Counted from the first letter of the stretch, positions 33,513 through 42,874 are shown. The stretch is DNA of 64,000 bases from G963663315 sp965208975 (GCA_965208975.1 CBDBQH010000003.1:744001-808000); one strand, 5' to 3'. The notes: a model not told the origin generated them from the letters alone. Translations and numbers: made by a program.

Positions 33513-36500
33513 GACACTTTCCTTTCCCTGCTCCCGCTCTCTATGGAATGGGTCGCCGCCGCTTCCTTGAGATAGTGAGCGCTCAATTCGGCCAGCGCTG
33601 CAAGGATTACGTTACGCCGCCTTTCGCCACTCCTGTTAAGCGCCGCGTCTACTTTTTTAATCAGCGCATCCACTTCCACCCGTTCCAGGTCAGTAATGGT
33701 AAATTCATCATGAACAGGGGTCGGTCGACCATCCATGCCAACCACTACAGCCATGGCGTGTCGTTTGTCAGGCCGCCCTTTTACACGCGCGTATGTTTCA
33801 GCGCGGAGAAATTTCTGCGCCAGGTCGGCAAGTTCGACTGTTGTCTGGTCAAGGTCAGGGTCAATCCAGTGACGCGGTGGCTTGTTGGCCGCCAGACTGG
33901 CAATGCCCTCAAAACAAGCGTCGCTGTCGTCGAACTGCGAAAGCCTGCTGATAAACGCTTCAAGCCTGAAGTCTCCGGCAACCTGTCGGATGTTTTCGGC
34001 GCGGTCACGCAATTCCGCCAGAGATTGCGGAGAGGTATTCGGCGCTTGCAACTCTGCGAGCATGGTATCGCGCAACCGATGAAGCATTGCAGGATAGGCA
34101 TGAACCAATTCCTCCAGGCCTTCATGAACACTTCTTACGATATTGCGAAGGGCACTCTCATTGATAGCAGAGATATTTTCGCCAAGGGTTTCGGGCACAT
34201 CGTCAAACAGGAACTTATTCGGGTCTCGCGCGCGTTTGAACATCTCACGGATTCGCACCGCGTTTGTGGACAACCGCATGGTCCGCTTGGTCCATGGTGA
34301 TAATTGTTCATAGACCGCCACAAGACCACGCGCCACGTCAATGGGTTCAAGGTCAACAAGCCGGTTGGCGTCATCGAAGTCACGCACGATTGCCGCCATA
34401 TCCGACAATAGTCGGCGCGATATATCAGTCAAGTCCATCCACCTCAACTGGATGGAACCTGCATCCTTCGCCAGATAGTCAACGTCCACATCGTCAAATC
34501 GAGCCTTGAATACGCCTTCCCGGTAAATAGCCAATTTGTCACGTTGGGATAATATAAACACTACAACGAGAATTGGCATCAGGCCATCTTTTACGCCGTA
34601 AGGTGGTTTACGCCAGAGATCAAAAATTGCAGAAACAGCAACCGTCTGACTGTCTTTTTCTTTTACGAATTCAAGCGCGGCCTCCCACAAAGGGAACAAA
34701 CGGCAGGGGTCGGAATCTTTTAGGGGAGACACAAATTGCCAACCTTTGTCGTTCTGCCTGTAAAGCCCGGACCATTCCAGTATTGAAGCAAATAATCCTC
34801 CTTCCGCCGGGAACCCTGCAATTCCAAGCCTCGGCTCTCCTTCTTTCAAAACCATCTGTCGCAACAAGGCATTGCGCGCCGCAATGGCGCTTCCCGATGG
34901 TTTCTGTCGATTCAACAATTCATTATGCAGACACGGGCTTCGCTCAAAACGACAATCCGCCAGTCGGGATGCAATGTGGTTCAGGTCGGCCTGCCGAAGA
35001 CGTTTAGCTGTATGGACATCCCCGCCAAACCACAACGCATTATCCAAAGCCCTGTGTAACTCAATTTCGACCCGGGACTGCACATCCACAAGACGCGCGG
35101 AAACTTCTTGTCTCGCCACAGGATCACCGGCTAATTCGGGGCGCCTGTCACTGACCCATTCCAACGCCAGCAGCTCACGGGCTAATGGAATAATGGTACA
35201 GGATGCTTCCGACATACCAACCATGCTGTCCCAGGGGCCGCTGTAACTCATCGCCTCACAACAAAGCTCTTTTGTTTCCTCCTCACTTTCTCCGGCGGTT
35301 GGAATTGCGAGTAAAAACTGACCTGTTGCACCGTTTTCAGGCTGGAAACACTTGACTGCATCAACCAGCGCGTTAGTCGGTACAACATTCACATCAAACC
35401 ACCGCAACGTTCCGGTCTCGTGATAGTGCCGCTTGGCGACAACAGGTTGAATACCCGCAAGCGCTTCAAACGCCTTGAAATCAATCTCACCTGTTTCTTC
35501 GAGCGCTGATCGTACAGCCTGATCGATATCGAAATCACTCCCGGCAAAAATGGCATGCGCCCCAAGGAACTTTTTGAAGAGGGTGAATGACCGTTTATCC
35601 AGCTGGAACAAGGCTTCCTGGAGTTCTCCAGAGGATATTTCAGGGAAACAGGTTTTTAGTATTTCGAAGTTCGCAACAAGTCCTGACCGTTCCTTGAACA
35701 AATCCATAACGGCAATGGTTTTCAACAGCTTTACGTGAAGCTCACCACCACCCAGAGATTCACATCGTTCCAGGGCTTCGGTCGCCAAAGCCCAGCGATG
35801 CCCGTCTGGTGATGCCAGAATAGAGGGTTCCAGGTTGACGCGAAGATAGTCCCACAACCTGTCCGGGCTGTACAATTCATCCTCTTTGGCGCTTTTCAGG
35901 AAATCCTGAAATCCATACAGTTCTGATGAGTTCAGGAAGCCGAATATGCTGCGCTGGTTCTGGCCGAAACGTCGTCTCGATATGGGGCCAAGCAGACAGG
36001 TAACGACCGGATGCAGGGGCCAGCATGCTTCAAGCGCGGAAGCCAGATACCGGGCATGTCGGGTATTATTCGGATATACGACCGCAGCGACTCCAGCACA
36101 CAATTTATTCGGGTTTTCAGGGCGATAATCACTCTCTATGGCGCGGGCAATCAGGTCAATCTGTTCCTCTCCCGCCGCATTGACAACCAGATCAATAAAG
36201 CGCCCTTGCACCTTGCTCCATTCATCCCGTGTTTCATGGGAAAGGCGATAGGCATAAGCATCGAATGCCTGATGCAACACGCCGACAATCAGAAATCGCC
36301 CATTGCTCCGTGAGGCCGCTTCAGCAAGTTGCTGGAAAATATAAATGTCAGATCCATTGCGTACCGTTGCCTCCAGAAACTTGCCCATCTCATCGACAAA
36401 CAACACAATACCGCCATATATTTCGGGCTTGTATTCGGCGGCGTTCGTCAACGCCTTCATCAGATTCTTTTCGGTCCAACCGCCACGAGGTCGCCGTGAT

Positions 36501-36910
36501 ACGACCCTTCTCCCTAAAATCGCTTCTCCAATCACGCGAACCGGATTATCCCGCGTCCCGACCACCGGAACCACACGCCATCCGTTTGTGCCCGGCGGCA
36601 ACGCCGCTTCAACTGTATCCGTAAGACCTTGCCCAAAAACCTTCCTGGCTTGTTCGCGTAACACAGCGCTACCATTCAGCAATGCGCTCAATGCAACAAC
36701 AAGGCTTGATTTTCCGCTCCCGTAAGGCCCGGTCCAGGTAAACGCGCCTTGCCCGGTTTCAGAAACATGACGCGCCATAGTGTTCAGCACATCGGCAGAA
36801 GATTCTGGACAAACAAATCCTTCCAATGCGGCATTATCACTCAGGTCCGTGTCGATACGTACCGACCTCATGAAACGGCGGGCAATGCGGACGCGGTCTT
36901 TCAGGAACAT
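33509..36910 (-). CDS. sspC: Phosphorothioation protein SspC, large P-loop ATPase
   Basis: 1133 aa. Walker A GPYGSGKSS is at 61-69 and Walker B VLFVDE at 169-174. The rest is a large, mainly helical region without other motifs that I can name. The ATG overlaps the sspB stop by 1 bp (TGATG), and the stop overlaps sspD. In SspABCD systems SspC is the ATPase needed for single-strand phosphorothioation. Family assignment rests mostly on gene order and the clear identity of both neighbours. Confidence 0.8.
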   Translation of the reverse strand: MFLKDRVRIARRFMRSVRIDTDLSDNAALEGFVCPESSADVLNTMARHVSETGQGAFTWTGPYGSGKSSLVVALSALLNGSAVLREQARKVFGQGLTDTVEAALPPGTNGWRVVPVVGTRDNPVRVIGEAILGRRVVSRRPRGGWTEKNLMKALTNAAEYKPEIYGGIVLFVDEMGKFLEATVRNGSDIYIFQQLAEAASRSNGRFLIVGVLHQAFDAYAYRLSHETRDEWSKVQGRFIDLVVNAAGEEQIDLIARAIESDYRPENPNKLCAGVAAVVYPNNTRHARYLASALEACWPLHPVVTCLLGPISRRRFGQNQRSIFGFLNSSELYGFQDFLKSAKEDELYSPDRLWDYLRVNLEPSILASPDGHRWALATEALERCESLGGGELHVKLLKTIAVMDLFKERSGLVANFEILKTCFPEISSGELQEALFQLDKRSFTLFKKFLGAHAIFAGSDFDIDQAVRSALEETGEIDFKAFEALAGIQPVVAKRHYHETGTLRWFDVNVVPTNALVDAVKCFQPENGATGQFLLAIPTAGESEEETKELCCEAMSYSGPWDSMVGMSEASCTIIPLARELLALEWVSDRRPELAGDPVARQEVSARLVDVQSRVEIELHRALDNALWFGGDVHTAKRLRQADLNHIASRLADCRFERSPCLHNELLNRQKPSGSAIAARNALLRQMVLKEGEPRLGIAGFPAEGGLFASILEWSGLYRQNDKGWQFVSPLKDSDPCRLFPLWEAALEFVKEKDSQTVAVSAIFDLWRKPPYGVKDGLMPILVVVFILSQRDKLAIYREGVFKARFDDVDVDYLAKDAGSIQLRWMDLTDISRRLLSDMAAIVRDFDDANRLVDLEPIDVARGLVAVYEQLSPWTKRTMRLSTNAVRIREMFKRARDPNKFLFDDVPETLGENISAINESALRNIVRSVHEGLEELVHAYPAMLHRLRDTMLAELQAPNTSPQSLAELRDRAENIRQVAGDFRLEAFISRLSQFDDSDACFEGIASLAANKPPRHWIDPDLDQTTVELADLAQKFLRAETYARVKGRPDKRHAMAVVVGMDGRPTPVHDEFTITDLERVEVDALIKKVDAALNRSGERRRNVILAALAELSAHYLKEAAATHSIESGSRERKVS

Positions 36911-37881
36911 CAGGCGGCTTCCTTCCCGAAGTGCGAATCGTAATCAAGAGACAACCAGGAAGGCGCTGTCTCATAACAAATATCAATGTTGCAGATGACC
37001 TGTTTGAGTCCGGCAGTTTCCGACCACCGGAATGCGCCACTGGTAACGTCATTGAGTGCAGTAAGACGATCAACCACATCGTTCTCGTCGAATTGAAACA
37101 CACGTCCCGGACTTCCCGGCGCATGGGCTATGGCCTCGAACGATAATGTAGCGGTATCAGAATAAAAACGCGCCCAATAATCAATAAGCGCGTAAACAAA
37201 AACGCCATCTCCCAGGGTTGGTTTCGGACCTCGCACAAAACGAAAGCCATCATTTTTCCCTATGGCTTTTACAAGCCCCAATTCGGTCAACGGGGATTCC
37301 AAGGCGTCATCGTGTCCGATCTTCCCGGACGGTTGCCGCGCAACATAAGTGCGGATAAAACAGGCGACATCGTTTTTAAGCGTAGTCTGCGCGACTCGCG
37401 ACCGCCCGCGCTCACTCACAAGGCGATCAAGCTTCCTGATCAGACTGTCACGTTCAAAAGTCACGGCAGGATAGTGGCTGAACGCCCAAAACCATGTCGT
37501 TCGCTCAGGACGCGCCGCAAATTGCCAGTGAAGCAACCACAAAGTGGCAGGGTGCTCCATGTACGGGTCCAACCCGTTCAAACCATTGACCCCAAAAAGC
37601 ATCCGGCCAAGCTCGGTCGTTTCAACCGTATTGGTATCAGCAGGCTCCCGGATAATGTCTGCCGCTTTTGCCCAATGACGTATGGATGCAACCATATTTT
37701 TCCCGACGCCGAACCGGGCTATGGCATCTTCTCCCCAACACCGAGATTTGTTATTGGGTGTACCTTCGGTTTCCGCAACCCGGTCAAACGCCTTTTTCAG
37801 CCAACCGTAGCGTAGCGGGAATGTTTCATGACCCGAGAAATGCGGACGATAGTTCGGGTCATAAAATGGCCTATGCGGCAT
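36910..37881 (-). CDS. sspB: Phosphorothioation protein SspB (DUF4007 family, DNA nickase)
   Basis: 323 aa. The N-terminal FSGHETFPLRYGWLKKAF and FGVGKNMVASIRHWAKA are the hallmarks of DUF4007. As I recall, SspB of Vibrio cyclitrophicus is of this type and nicks DNA at the site to be modified. DUF4007 genes commonly neighbour PAPS-reductase genes, as here. A ribosome site AGGAA precedes the ATG. It is the first gene of the minus-strand operon; a perfect palindrome lies in the 94-bp gap to the divergent sspA. Confidence 0.87.
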   Translation of the reverse strand: MPHRPFYDPNYRPHFSGHETFPLRYGWLKKAFDRVAETEGTPNNKSRCWGEDAIARFGVGKNMVASIRHWAKAADIIREPADTNTVETTELGRMLFGVNGLNGLDPYMEHPATLWLLHWQFAARPERTTWFWAFSHYPAVTFERDSLIRKLDRLVSERGRSRVAQTTLKNDVACFIRTYVARQPSGKIGHDDALESPLTELGLVKAIGKNDGFRFVRGPKPTLGDGVFVYALIDYWARFYSDTATLSFEAIAHAPGSPGRVFQFDENDVVDRLTALNDVTSGAFRWSETAGLKQVICNIDICYETAPSWLSLDYDSHFGKEAA

Positions 37882-37919
37882 CTCGGAGCTTCCTGTGTGA
37901 CATCAGTTGATCTTTCCTT

Positions 37920-37938
37920 ACTGGATGACTCATCCAGT
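37920..37938. promoter_or_regulatory. Perfect 19-bp palindrome between sspB and sspA
   Basis: ACTGGATGA-C-TCATCCAGT has 9-bp arms around one central base. It sits in the middle of the 94-bp divergent intergenic region, where a dimeric repressor could control both sspBCD and sspA. A TATAGT at 37953-37958 could be the sspA -10 box. Confidence 0.6.
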
Positions 37939-37975
37939 TCAATCATAATATACAGGATGTGCTATAGTCAATCTG

Positions 37976-39166
37976 ATGAGGATTTTCGAAACCATCTATC
38001 TTGACCATCAGGCAACCACTCCGGTCAATCAGTACGTTTTGGACAGGATGCTGCCGTATTTTAAAGAATTGTTCGGCAATCCGCATTCTTCCCATAACCC
38101 TGGTTGGCGAAGCTCACTTGCCGTAGAACAAGCGACAGCGCAAATCGCCAGTTTGATCGGGGCTGATCCCGATGAAATTATTTTCACGTCAGGAGCCACC
38201 GAGGCGAATAACATGGCCCTGCTGGGTCTCGCCAGACGCTCACATCCTGAAGGCAAGAGAAGACGGTTTATCATCAGCGAAATTGAACACAAATGTGTGC
38301 TTGCAGCCGGGCAAGTTCTTTCAGATCAACTTGGCTTTCAAGTGGATCAGCTTCCCGTTGACAGACAGGGCCGTATACTATTATCGGAACTGGAAGAGGC
38401 TTTGGATGAAGATGTGCTCGCCGTATCCATTATGGCGGTCAATAATGAAATTGGAACGATACAGGACATCAAGCAAATTTCTAAAATTGCCAGAAAGGCA
38501 GGTGCGATATTCCATTGCGATGCCGCACAGGCGCCTGTTTCGATGGATTTACGGGGTTTTGCCGGGAATGTAGATCTGTTGAGTCTTTCCGCGCACAAAA
38601 TGTACGGCCCAAAAGGGATTGGGGCACTCTATATACGCCGTGAATTGCAGAACCACATAGAACCTCTCATCTATGGCGGTGGACAACAAAAGGCTTTGCG
38701 CTCAGGGACTGTTCCCACTCCCCTGTGTGTCGGCATGGGCGCCGCAGCCGAGCTCCTGAACGATAAGAAGACTAAGCAAAAGCGAGCGCTCTTGCGCAAC
38801 CGCCGGGACTATTTTGTTGAACAATTAACCCGCTTGCCGTGGCCCACCCGATTGAATGGTTGCACCGGGGAAAACCGTCATCCCGGCAATGTCAATATCT
38901 GTTTCAGCGGGTTTTGCGCTGATGATATTTTGCTGGCATTGCAACCTCGTCTCGCCGCTTCAACCGGGTCTGCCTGTACGTCCGGAATCACTGAGCCATC
39001 CCATGTTCTCAGAGCCATCGGCTTGACCCACGAAGACGCGGAGGCATCCATACGCTTCAGTCCTGGCTTCGCAACAAGCGAGCGGGATATTGACGAAGCC
39101 GTGAACCTGATAGGCGAAGCGCTGGGCGGGCTTTCAGATACCAGATTCAGATCTGATACCGGATAA
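37976..39166 (+). CDS. sspA: Cysteine desulfurase SspA/DndA of the phosphorothioation system
   Basis: 396 aa, a class-V PLP aminotransferase fold of the IscS/NifS group. The PLP lysine is Lys208 in SAHKMYGPKG, the stacking His is His105 in EIEHK, and the sulfur-carrying Cys is Cys334 in STGSACTSG. It takes sulfur from L-cysteine as a persulfide and passes it to SspD. It is divergent from sspBCD with a shared operator-like palindrome. The Dnd equivalent is DndA; the distinction follows the neighbours. Confidence 0.9.
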   Translation: MRIFETIYLDHQATTPVNQYVLDRMLPYFKELFGNPHSSHNPGWRSSLAVEQATAQIASLIGADPDEIIFTSGATEANNMALLGLARRSHPEGKRRRFIISEIEHKCVLAAGQVLSDQLGFQVDQLPVDRQGRILLSELEEALDEDVLAVSIMAVNNEIGTIQDIKQISKIARKAGAIFHCDAAQAPVSMDLRGFAGNVDLLSLSAHKMYGPKGIGALYIRRELQNHIEPLIYGGGQQKALRSGTVPTPLCVGMGAAAELLNDKKTKQKRALLRNRRDYFVEQLTRLPWPTRLNGCTGENRHPGNVNICFSGFCADDILLALQPRLAASTGSACTSGITEPSHVLRAIGLTHEDAEASIRFSPGFATSERDIDEAVNLIGEALGGLSDTRFRSDTG

Positions 39167-39184
39167 CCTCAGGGTATCTCTGCG

Positions 39185-39232
39185 ATGACGGAGATGCAAC
39201 GTCAATCTTACTACCGAGAATTAAATCAGTAG
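39185..39232 (+). pseudogene. Tiny relic of a Fic-family gene
   Basis: Fifteen codons and a TAG read MTEMQRQSYYRELNQ. This matches EIQRQSYYRELNRYG of the Fic protein encoded at 18418. The rest of the gene is missing, so it is a leftover from a deletion or recombination. Confidence 0.55.
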
Positions 39233-39233
39233 C

Positions 39234-39268
39234 GCCTGATTTTGCACCTGATTTTGCACCTGATTTTG
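39234..39268. repeat. Tandem 12-bp repeat before AAA ATPase paralog 2
   Basis: Three copies of a 12-bp unit with core CACCTGATTTTG lie between the Fic relic and the ATPase gene. The ATPase ATG follows about 57 bp later. Confidence 0.7.
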
Positions 39269-39324
39269 TTTTTGACAACACCATTGAATTGGTGCAGGAT
39301 AGTGCAGCCTGATAGGGGATAAAA

Positions 39325-40518
39325 ATGAGCAATATAGATTTGAAATACCTGTTTATACCCGGAGATGGTGGAATACCGCCTTATCTGGCTGGGCGCAAAC
39401 GCGAACAGGAGTATTTCCAGGATTGTGTCGAGGCCATGAAGAACCGGAAACCGGTCAGTCAAAACCTGATCGTCTATGGCCCGCGAGGTAACGGCAAGAC
39501 CGCCCTGCTCCGTTACTTGCAGAAAGAGACTCTCCGGGTAGAAAAAGATCAGCTGGATATTCTGTGGGAAACCCCGGATGAGATGGGAACCCTGATTGAA
39601 TTGTCGGCTCGCCTGACCGAGGATAGCCCGAAATTACGAGACCGATTCAAGTCTGGCGGAGTCTCTGGTGGTGTCGGGTTTGCTCAGGCTAATATAGAAA
39701 TAGACCTGTCCCGTCCGTCAGCGACAGTACGCAAGATATTGCAGGAACGATGTCAGGGTAAACCCTTTGTCCTGATCATTGACGAGGCGCACAGATTACA
39801 GCCACCGATTGCAGGAGCCCTCCTGAACGCCAGCCAGACCGTTCGTTCAGAGGGTAATCCATTCCTGCTGGTGCTGGCTGGCACTCCGAACCTGATGGCG
39901 GCGCTGGGCAAGACCAATGCCTCCTTCTGGGGGCGCAGCAAGATATGCCCATTGGGTCGCCTGTCACCGGACGAAGCCGGGCAAGCGGTTACCATACCAT
40001 TGGAACAGGCTGGTATATCCTTCGCTCCCGGAGTGGTTGAAGAAATTGTGGAACACACGCACAGCTACCCCTTCTTCCTGCAAATCTGGGGAGACTGTCT
40101 GGCCCGCAAGCTGGCGCAGACCGGGCAGACCGGGGTCACCCTGGAGATGCTCCGGGAAATAGAATCCGAGGCGCACAGAGATCGCGACACCATGTATCAG
40201 ACCCGCTTCGATGAGATCAGGAGAATGAGGTTGCTGCCCGTAGCTGAAAGTGTGGCCGATGTTTTCATACAGAGCGGGCAGCCGACTCTGCATGAACGCA
40301 CACTGGAAGAAGCGGTTGCCAAAGGAATGGCGGGCGATGATGATGCGGTCACAGACGGACGTATCCTGGAAAAACTGGATCAACTGTATCAACTCGGTTA
40401 TGTCTGGCGAATCGAAGGGGCTGATTACGAACCCGGCATCCCGAGTCTGATCTCTTATGTACACAGAAACTCGCTGACGCAACAACCTAAAGAAGAATCA
40501 TGTAGCCGGATTGCATAG
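39325..40518 (+). CDS. AAA/ORC-like ATPase, paralog 2, paired with a poly-C exported protein
   Basis: 397 aa. Walker A GPRGNGKTA at 52-60 and Walker B LIIDEAHRL around 150-158. From about residue 180 onward it is essentially identical to paralog 3; at DNA level 39862-40400 matches 42218-42756 with no difference that I could see. The part between Walker A and Walker B is clearly different in all three paralogs. The exported-protein gene follows 57 bp later. Paralog 1 at 22683 lacks that partner. No membrane segment. An energy-using partner of the exported protein is one possibility; nothing in the sequence shows how a cytoplasmic ATPase would act on it. Confidence 0.82.
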   Translation: MSNIDLKYLFIPGDGGIPPYLAGRKREQEYFQDCVEAMKNRKPVSQNLIVYGPRGNGKTALLRYLQKETLRVEKDQLDILWETPDEMGTLIELSARLTEDSPKLRDRFKSGGVSGGVGFAQANIEIDLSRPSATVRKILQERCQGKPFVLIIDEAHRLQPPIAGALLNASQTVRSEGNPFLLVLAGTPNLMAALGKTNASFWGRSKICPLGRLSPDEAGQAVTIPLEQAGISFAPGVVEEIVEHTHSYPFFLQIWGDCLARKLAQTGQTGVTLEMLREIESEAHRDRDTMYQTRFDEIRRMRLLPVAESVADVFIQSGQPTLHERTLEEAVAKGMAGDDDAVTDGRILEKLDQLYQLGYVWRIEGADYEPGIPSLISYVHRNSLTQQPKEESCSRIA

Positions 40519-40575
40519 TGACACACGGCCAAAAATCTGGTATATAGCGAATAAGTTAAATCGGAGAAACATACA

Positions 40576-41322
40576 ATGAAATCTGTACCCCCCCCCCCCC
40601 CCCCCGATATAAAGGGCAGAAATAAAACCGACTTACAGAAAAGAAAGCAAATTATCCAAAGTCTGGCCGTTGGTGGACTAGCGGTTACGGCATGGCAGAA
40701 GCCGATTATAAACAGCGTACTATTGCCCGCTCATGCACAGACAAGCGGAAACTCATCCGGGCAGGCCGGAGAAGCCGGACAGGTGGGACAGACAGAACAG
40801 GGACAGACCAATCAAGAGCAAACGGCCGTACCGCAACAGAACCAACAGCAACAGCAAGAAATACGGGGCGACCCCGATCATAACCGATTGGAACCATTGC
40901 CAAGACGACCAGGCGCCAGCGTGTCTATAATCCAAATAAGAAACGCCGGTCAGTGCAGAACGATCCAAATAACAAGAGTTGAATCAGCTAACCGGTATCA
41001 CGGTCCGGGACAGGTTGAAAAAGACTACTGGATCAAAGTAACAGGGACACAAACGCCGACATCAGGTGACCGGCACGACCCAAGCAGACGGGCGCCGTTG
41101 AATTTAGTGTTGCTAATTGCTGCTCCTTTTACAACCATCCCGTTAGATTTAAGCATAGAGACCGCCACGGGCGTTAAAAACGCGCACCCTGCCAGACATT
41201 CGGGACAATTTACGGCTTATTTTCGTAACTTGAACTCCAGAAACCAACCTTTAACACAAGCCGACATAAACTTGGCCTGGTATCAGGATCGACTTATCCT
41301 GAGATGTCTCGGGACGCGATGA
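40576..41322 (+). CDS. Exported protein with in-gene poly-C phase switch, copy A
   Basis: 248 aa. After Met-Lys-Ser-Val come six prolines encoded by 18 consecutive C (40588-40605), then a basic stretch (KGRNKTDLQKRKQ), a hydrophobic segment with AVGGLAVTAWQKP, and LPAHAQT, which looks like a signal-peptide end (cleavage near AHA-QT). A Gln/Gly-rich linker follows (about 57-100), then a globular domain of about 140 residues with no family that I recognise. The basic segment plus long poly-Pro is unusual for a signal peptide. A GGAGA ribosome site precedes the ATG. Loss or gain of one C gives a stop within a few codons. The first 90 residues are nearly the same as in copy B, but the domain after the linker is quite different. 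Confidence 0.78.
   Translation: MKSVPPPPPPDIKGRNKTDLQKRKQIIQSLAVGGLAVTAWQKPIINSVLLPAHAQTSGNSSGQAGEAGQVGQTEQGQTNQEQTAVPQQNQQQQQEIRGDPDHNRLEPLPRRPGASVSIIQIRNAGQCRTIQITRVESANRYHGPGQVEKDYWIKVTGTQTPTSGDRHDPSRRAPLNLVLLIAAPFTTIPLDLSIETATGVKNAHPARHSGQFTAYFRNLNSRNQPLTQADINLAWYQDRLILRCLGTR
40588..40605 (+). repeat. Poly-C tract (18 C) inside copy A
   Basis: Encodes six prolines at residues 5-10. In the other two frames the bases after the tract read either CCG-ATA-TAA or CGA-TAT-AAA-GGG-CAG-AAA-TAA, so any slip not a multiple of three ends translation at once. Confidence 0.9.
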
Positions 41323-41680
41323 TAGCGAGTTGGTACAGGAATCAGCGTTCAGTATACAGGCATTGCGGTTGCCTGACATCGTAGGGGCGACCCACTGTGG
41401 TCGCCCGTGTTGATTTTCGTATACGGTCGATGACGGTTGCGAGCGGGTACGGTGACCCGCCCCTACGCAACATTCAATCGCCGCGGACAAAGATCAAACA
41501 ACATTTCAAACGCCCTGGTTATTCGTGGATTCCCGTTTATCAAGGGAATGACGAATCAAACCGAACGTGCGCGGCGGATCGAACATTTCTATTTGCTCTT
41601 AACACCCACACAGCCTAACGCTCTAAAAGTCCGCCCGGACATGGTATCATCTATCTCAGGCAAGATTTGAGGGGTAGAAG
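41323..41680. repeat. Spacer with two REP-like elements and the leader of paralog 3
   Basis: 41380-41407 (forward) and 41443-41467 (reverse) are REP-like palindromes. The same pair, with the connecting sequence TATACGGTCGATGACGG, follows copy B at 43811-43896, so it belongs to the duplicated unit. From about 41627 the sequence matches the leader of paralog 1 (22630-22682). No gene is supported in the spacer. Confidence 0.65.
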
Positions 41681-42874
41681 ATGAGCAATCAGAATTTGAT
41701 CAACCTGTTCCGACCGGGAGATGGCGGTTTACCGCCCTATCTGGCTGGTCGTAAACATGAACAGGAATATTTCCAAAGATGTGTCAGGACCCTGAAAGAC
41801 CGGCAACCAATCAGCCAAAACATGATCGTCTACGGTCCACGAGGCAACGGCAAGACCGCCCTGCTCCGTTACTTGCAGAAAGAGACCCTCCGGGAGGAAG
41901 GAGCGAAGCTGGATATCCTATGGGTTAAGCCCTATCAACTGGAAACCCCGGACGGACTGGAAAATCTCACAATGGGAGATGCCCGGAAATTACGGGACAA
42001 GGTCAAGACCGTCGAGCTTTCCACCAACATAGGAGTTGCCGGGGCCAGCGTTGGGCTGGATTACTCCGCTCCTGCCGCTACTCTGGAGAACCTGCTGCGC
42101 TCCAGGAGTCAGGGCAATCCCTTAATCCTGATGATTGACGAAGCGCACACGTTGAAACCCGAAGTCGGGCAGGTCCTGCTCAATGTCAGTCAGGATTTAC
42201 GTTCAGAAGGTCACCCGTTCCTGCTGGTGCTGGCTGGCACTCCGAACCTGATGGCGGCGCTGGGCAAGACCAATGCCTCCTTCTGGGGGCGCAGCAAGAT
42301 ATGCCCATTGGGTCGCCTGTCACCGGACGAAGCCGGGCAAGCGGTTACCATACCATTGGAACAGGCTGGTATATCCTTCGCTCCCGGAGTGGTTGAAGAA
42401 ATTGTGGAACACACGCACAGCTACCCCTTCTTCCTGCAAATCTGGGGAGACTGTCTGGCCCGCAAGCTGGCGCAGACCGGGCAGACCGGGGTCACCCTGG
42501 AGATGCTCCGGGAAATAGAATCCGAGGCGCACAGAGATCGCGACACCATGTATCAGACCCGCTTCGATGAGATCAGGAGAATGAGGTTGCTGCCCGTAGC
42601 TGAAAGTGTGGCCGATGTTTTCATACAGAGCGGGCAGCCGACTCTGCATGAACGCACACTGGAAGAAGCGGTTGCCAAAGGAATGGCGGGCGATGATGAT
42701 GCGGTCACAGACGGACGTATCCTGGAAAAACTGGATCAACTGTATCAACTCGGCTATATCTGGCGAATCGGAGGGGCTGATTACGAACCCGGCATCCCCA
42801 GTCTGATGACTTATGTACACAGAAACTCACTGGCACAACAACCCAAAGCAGAATCATGTAGCCGGACTGCATAG
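41681..42874 (+). CDS. AAA/ORC-like ATPase, paralog 3, paired with a poly-C exported protein
   Basis: 397 aa. Walker A at 52-60 and Walker B MIDEAHTL around 151-158. The C-terminal part is identical to paralog 2 for about 180 residues and differs by only a few codons after that. The leader and the first codons resemble paralog 1 more than paralog 2, so this gene looks like a mosaic. The segment between Walker A and B (about 80-145) has its own sequence. The exported-protein gene (copy B) begins 56 bp after the stop. Confidence 0.82.
   Translation: MSNQNLINLFRPGDGGLPPYLAGRKHEQEYFQRCVRTLKDRQPISQNMIVYGPRGNGKTALLRYLQKETLREEGAKLDILWVKPYQLETPDGLENLTMGDARKLRDKVKTVELSTNIGVAGASVGLDYSAPAATLENLLRSRSQGNPLILMIDEAHTLKPEVGQVLLNVSQDLRSEGHPFLLVLAGTPNLMAALGKTNASFWGRSKICPLGRLSPDEAGQAVTIPLEQAGISFAPGVVEEIVEHTHSYPFFLQIWGDCLARKLAQTGQTGVTLEMLREIESEAHRDRDTMYQTRFDEIRRMRLLPVAESVADVFIQSGQPTLHERTLEEAVAKGMAGDDDAVTDGRILEKLDQLYQLGYIWRIGGADYEPGIPSLMTYVHRNSLAQQPKAESCSRTA

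Noticed and set aside
41397..41670. Two short frames between exported-protein copy A and ATPase paralog 3
   Set aside because: They are made of REP-like DNA and leader sequence and have no coding features.
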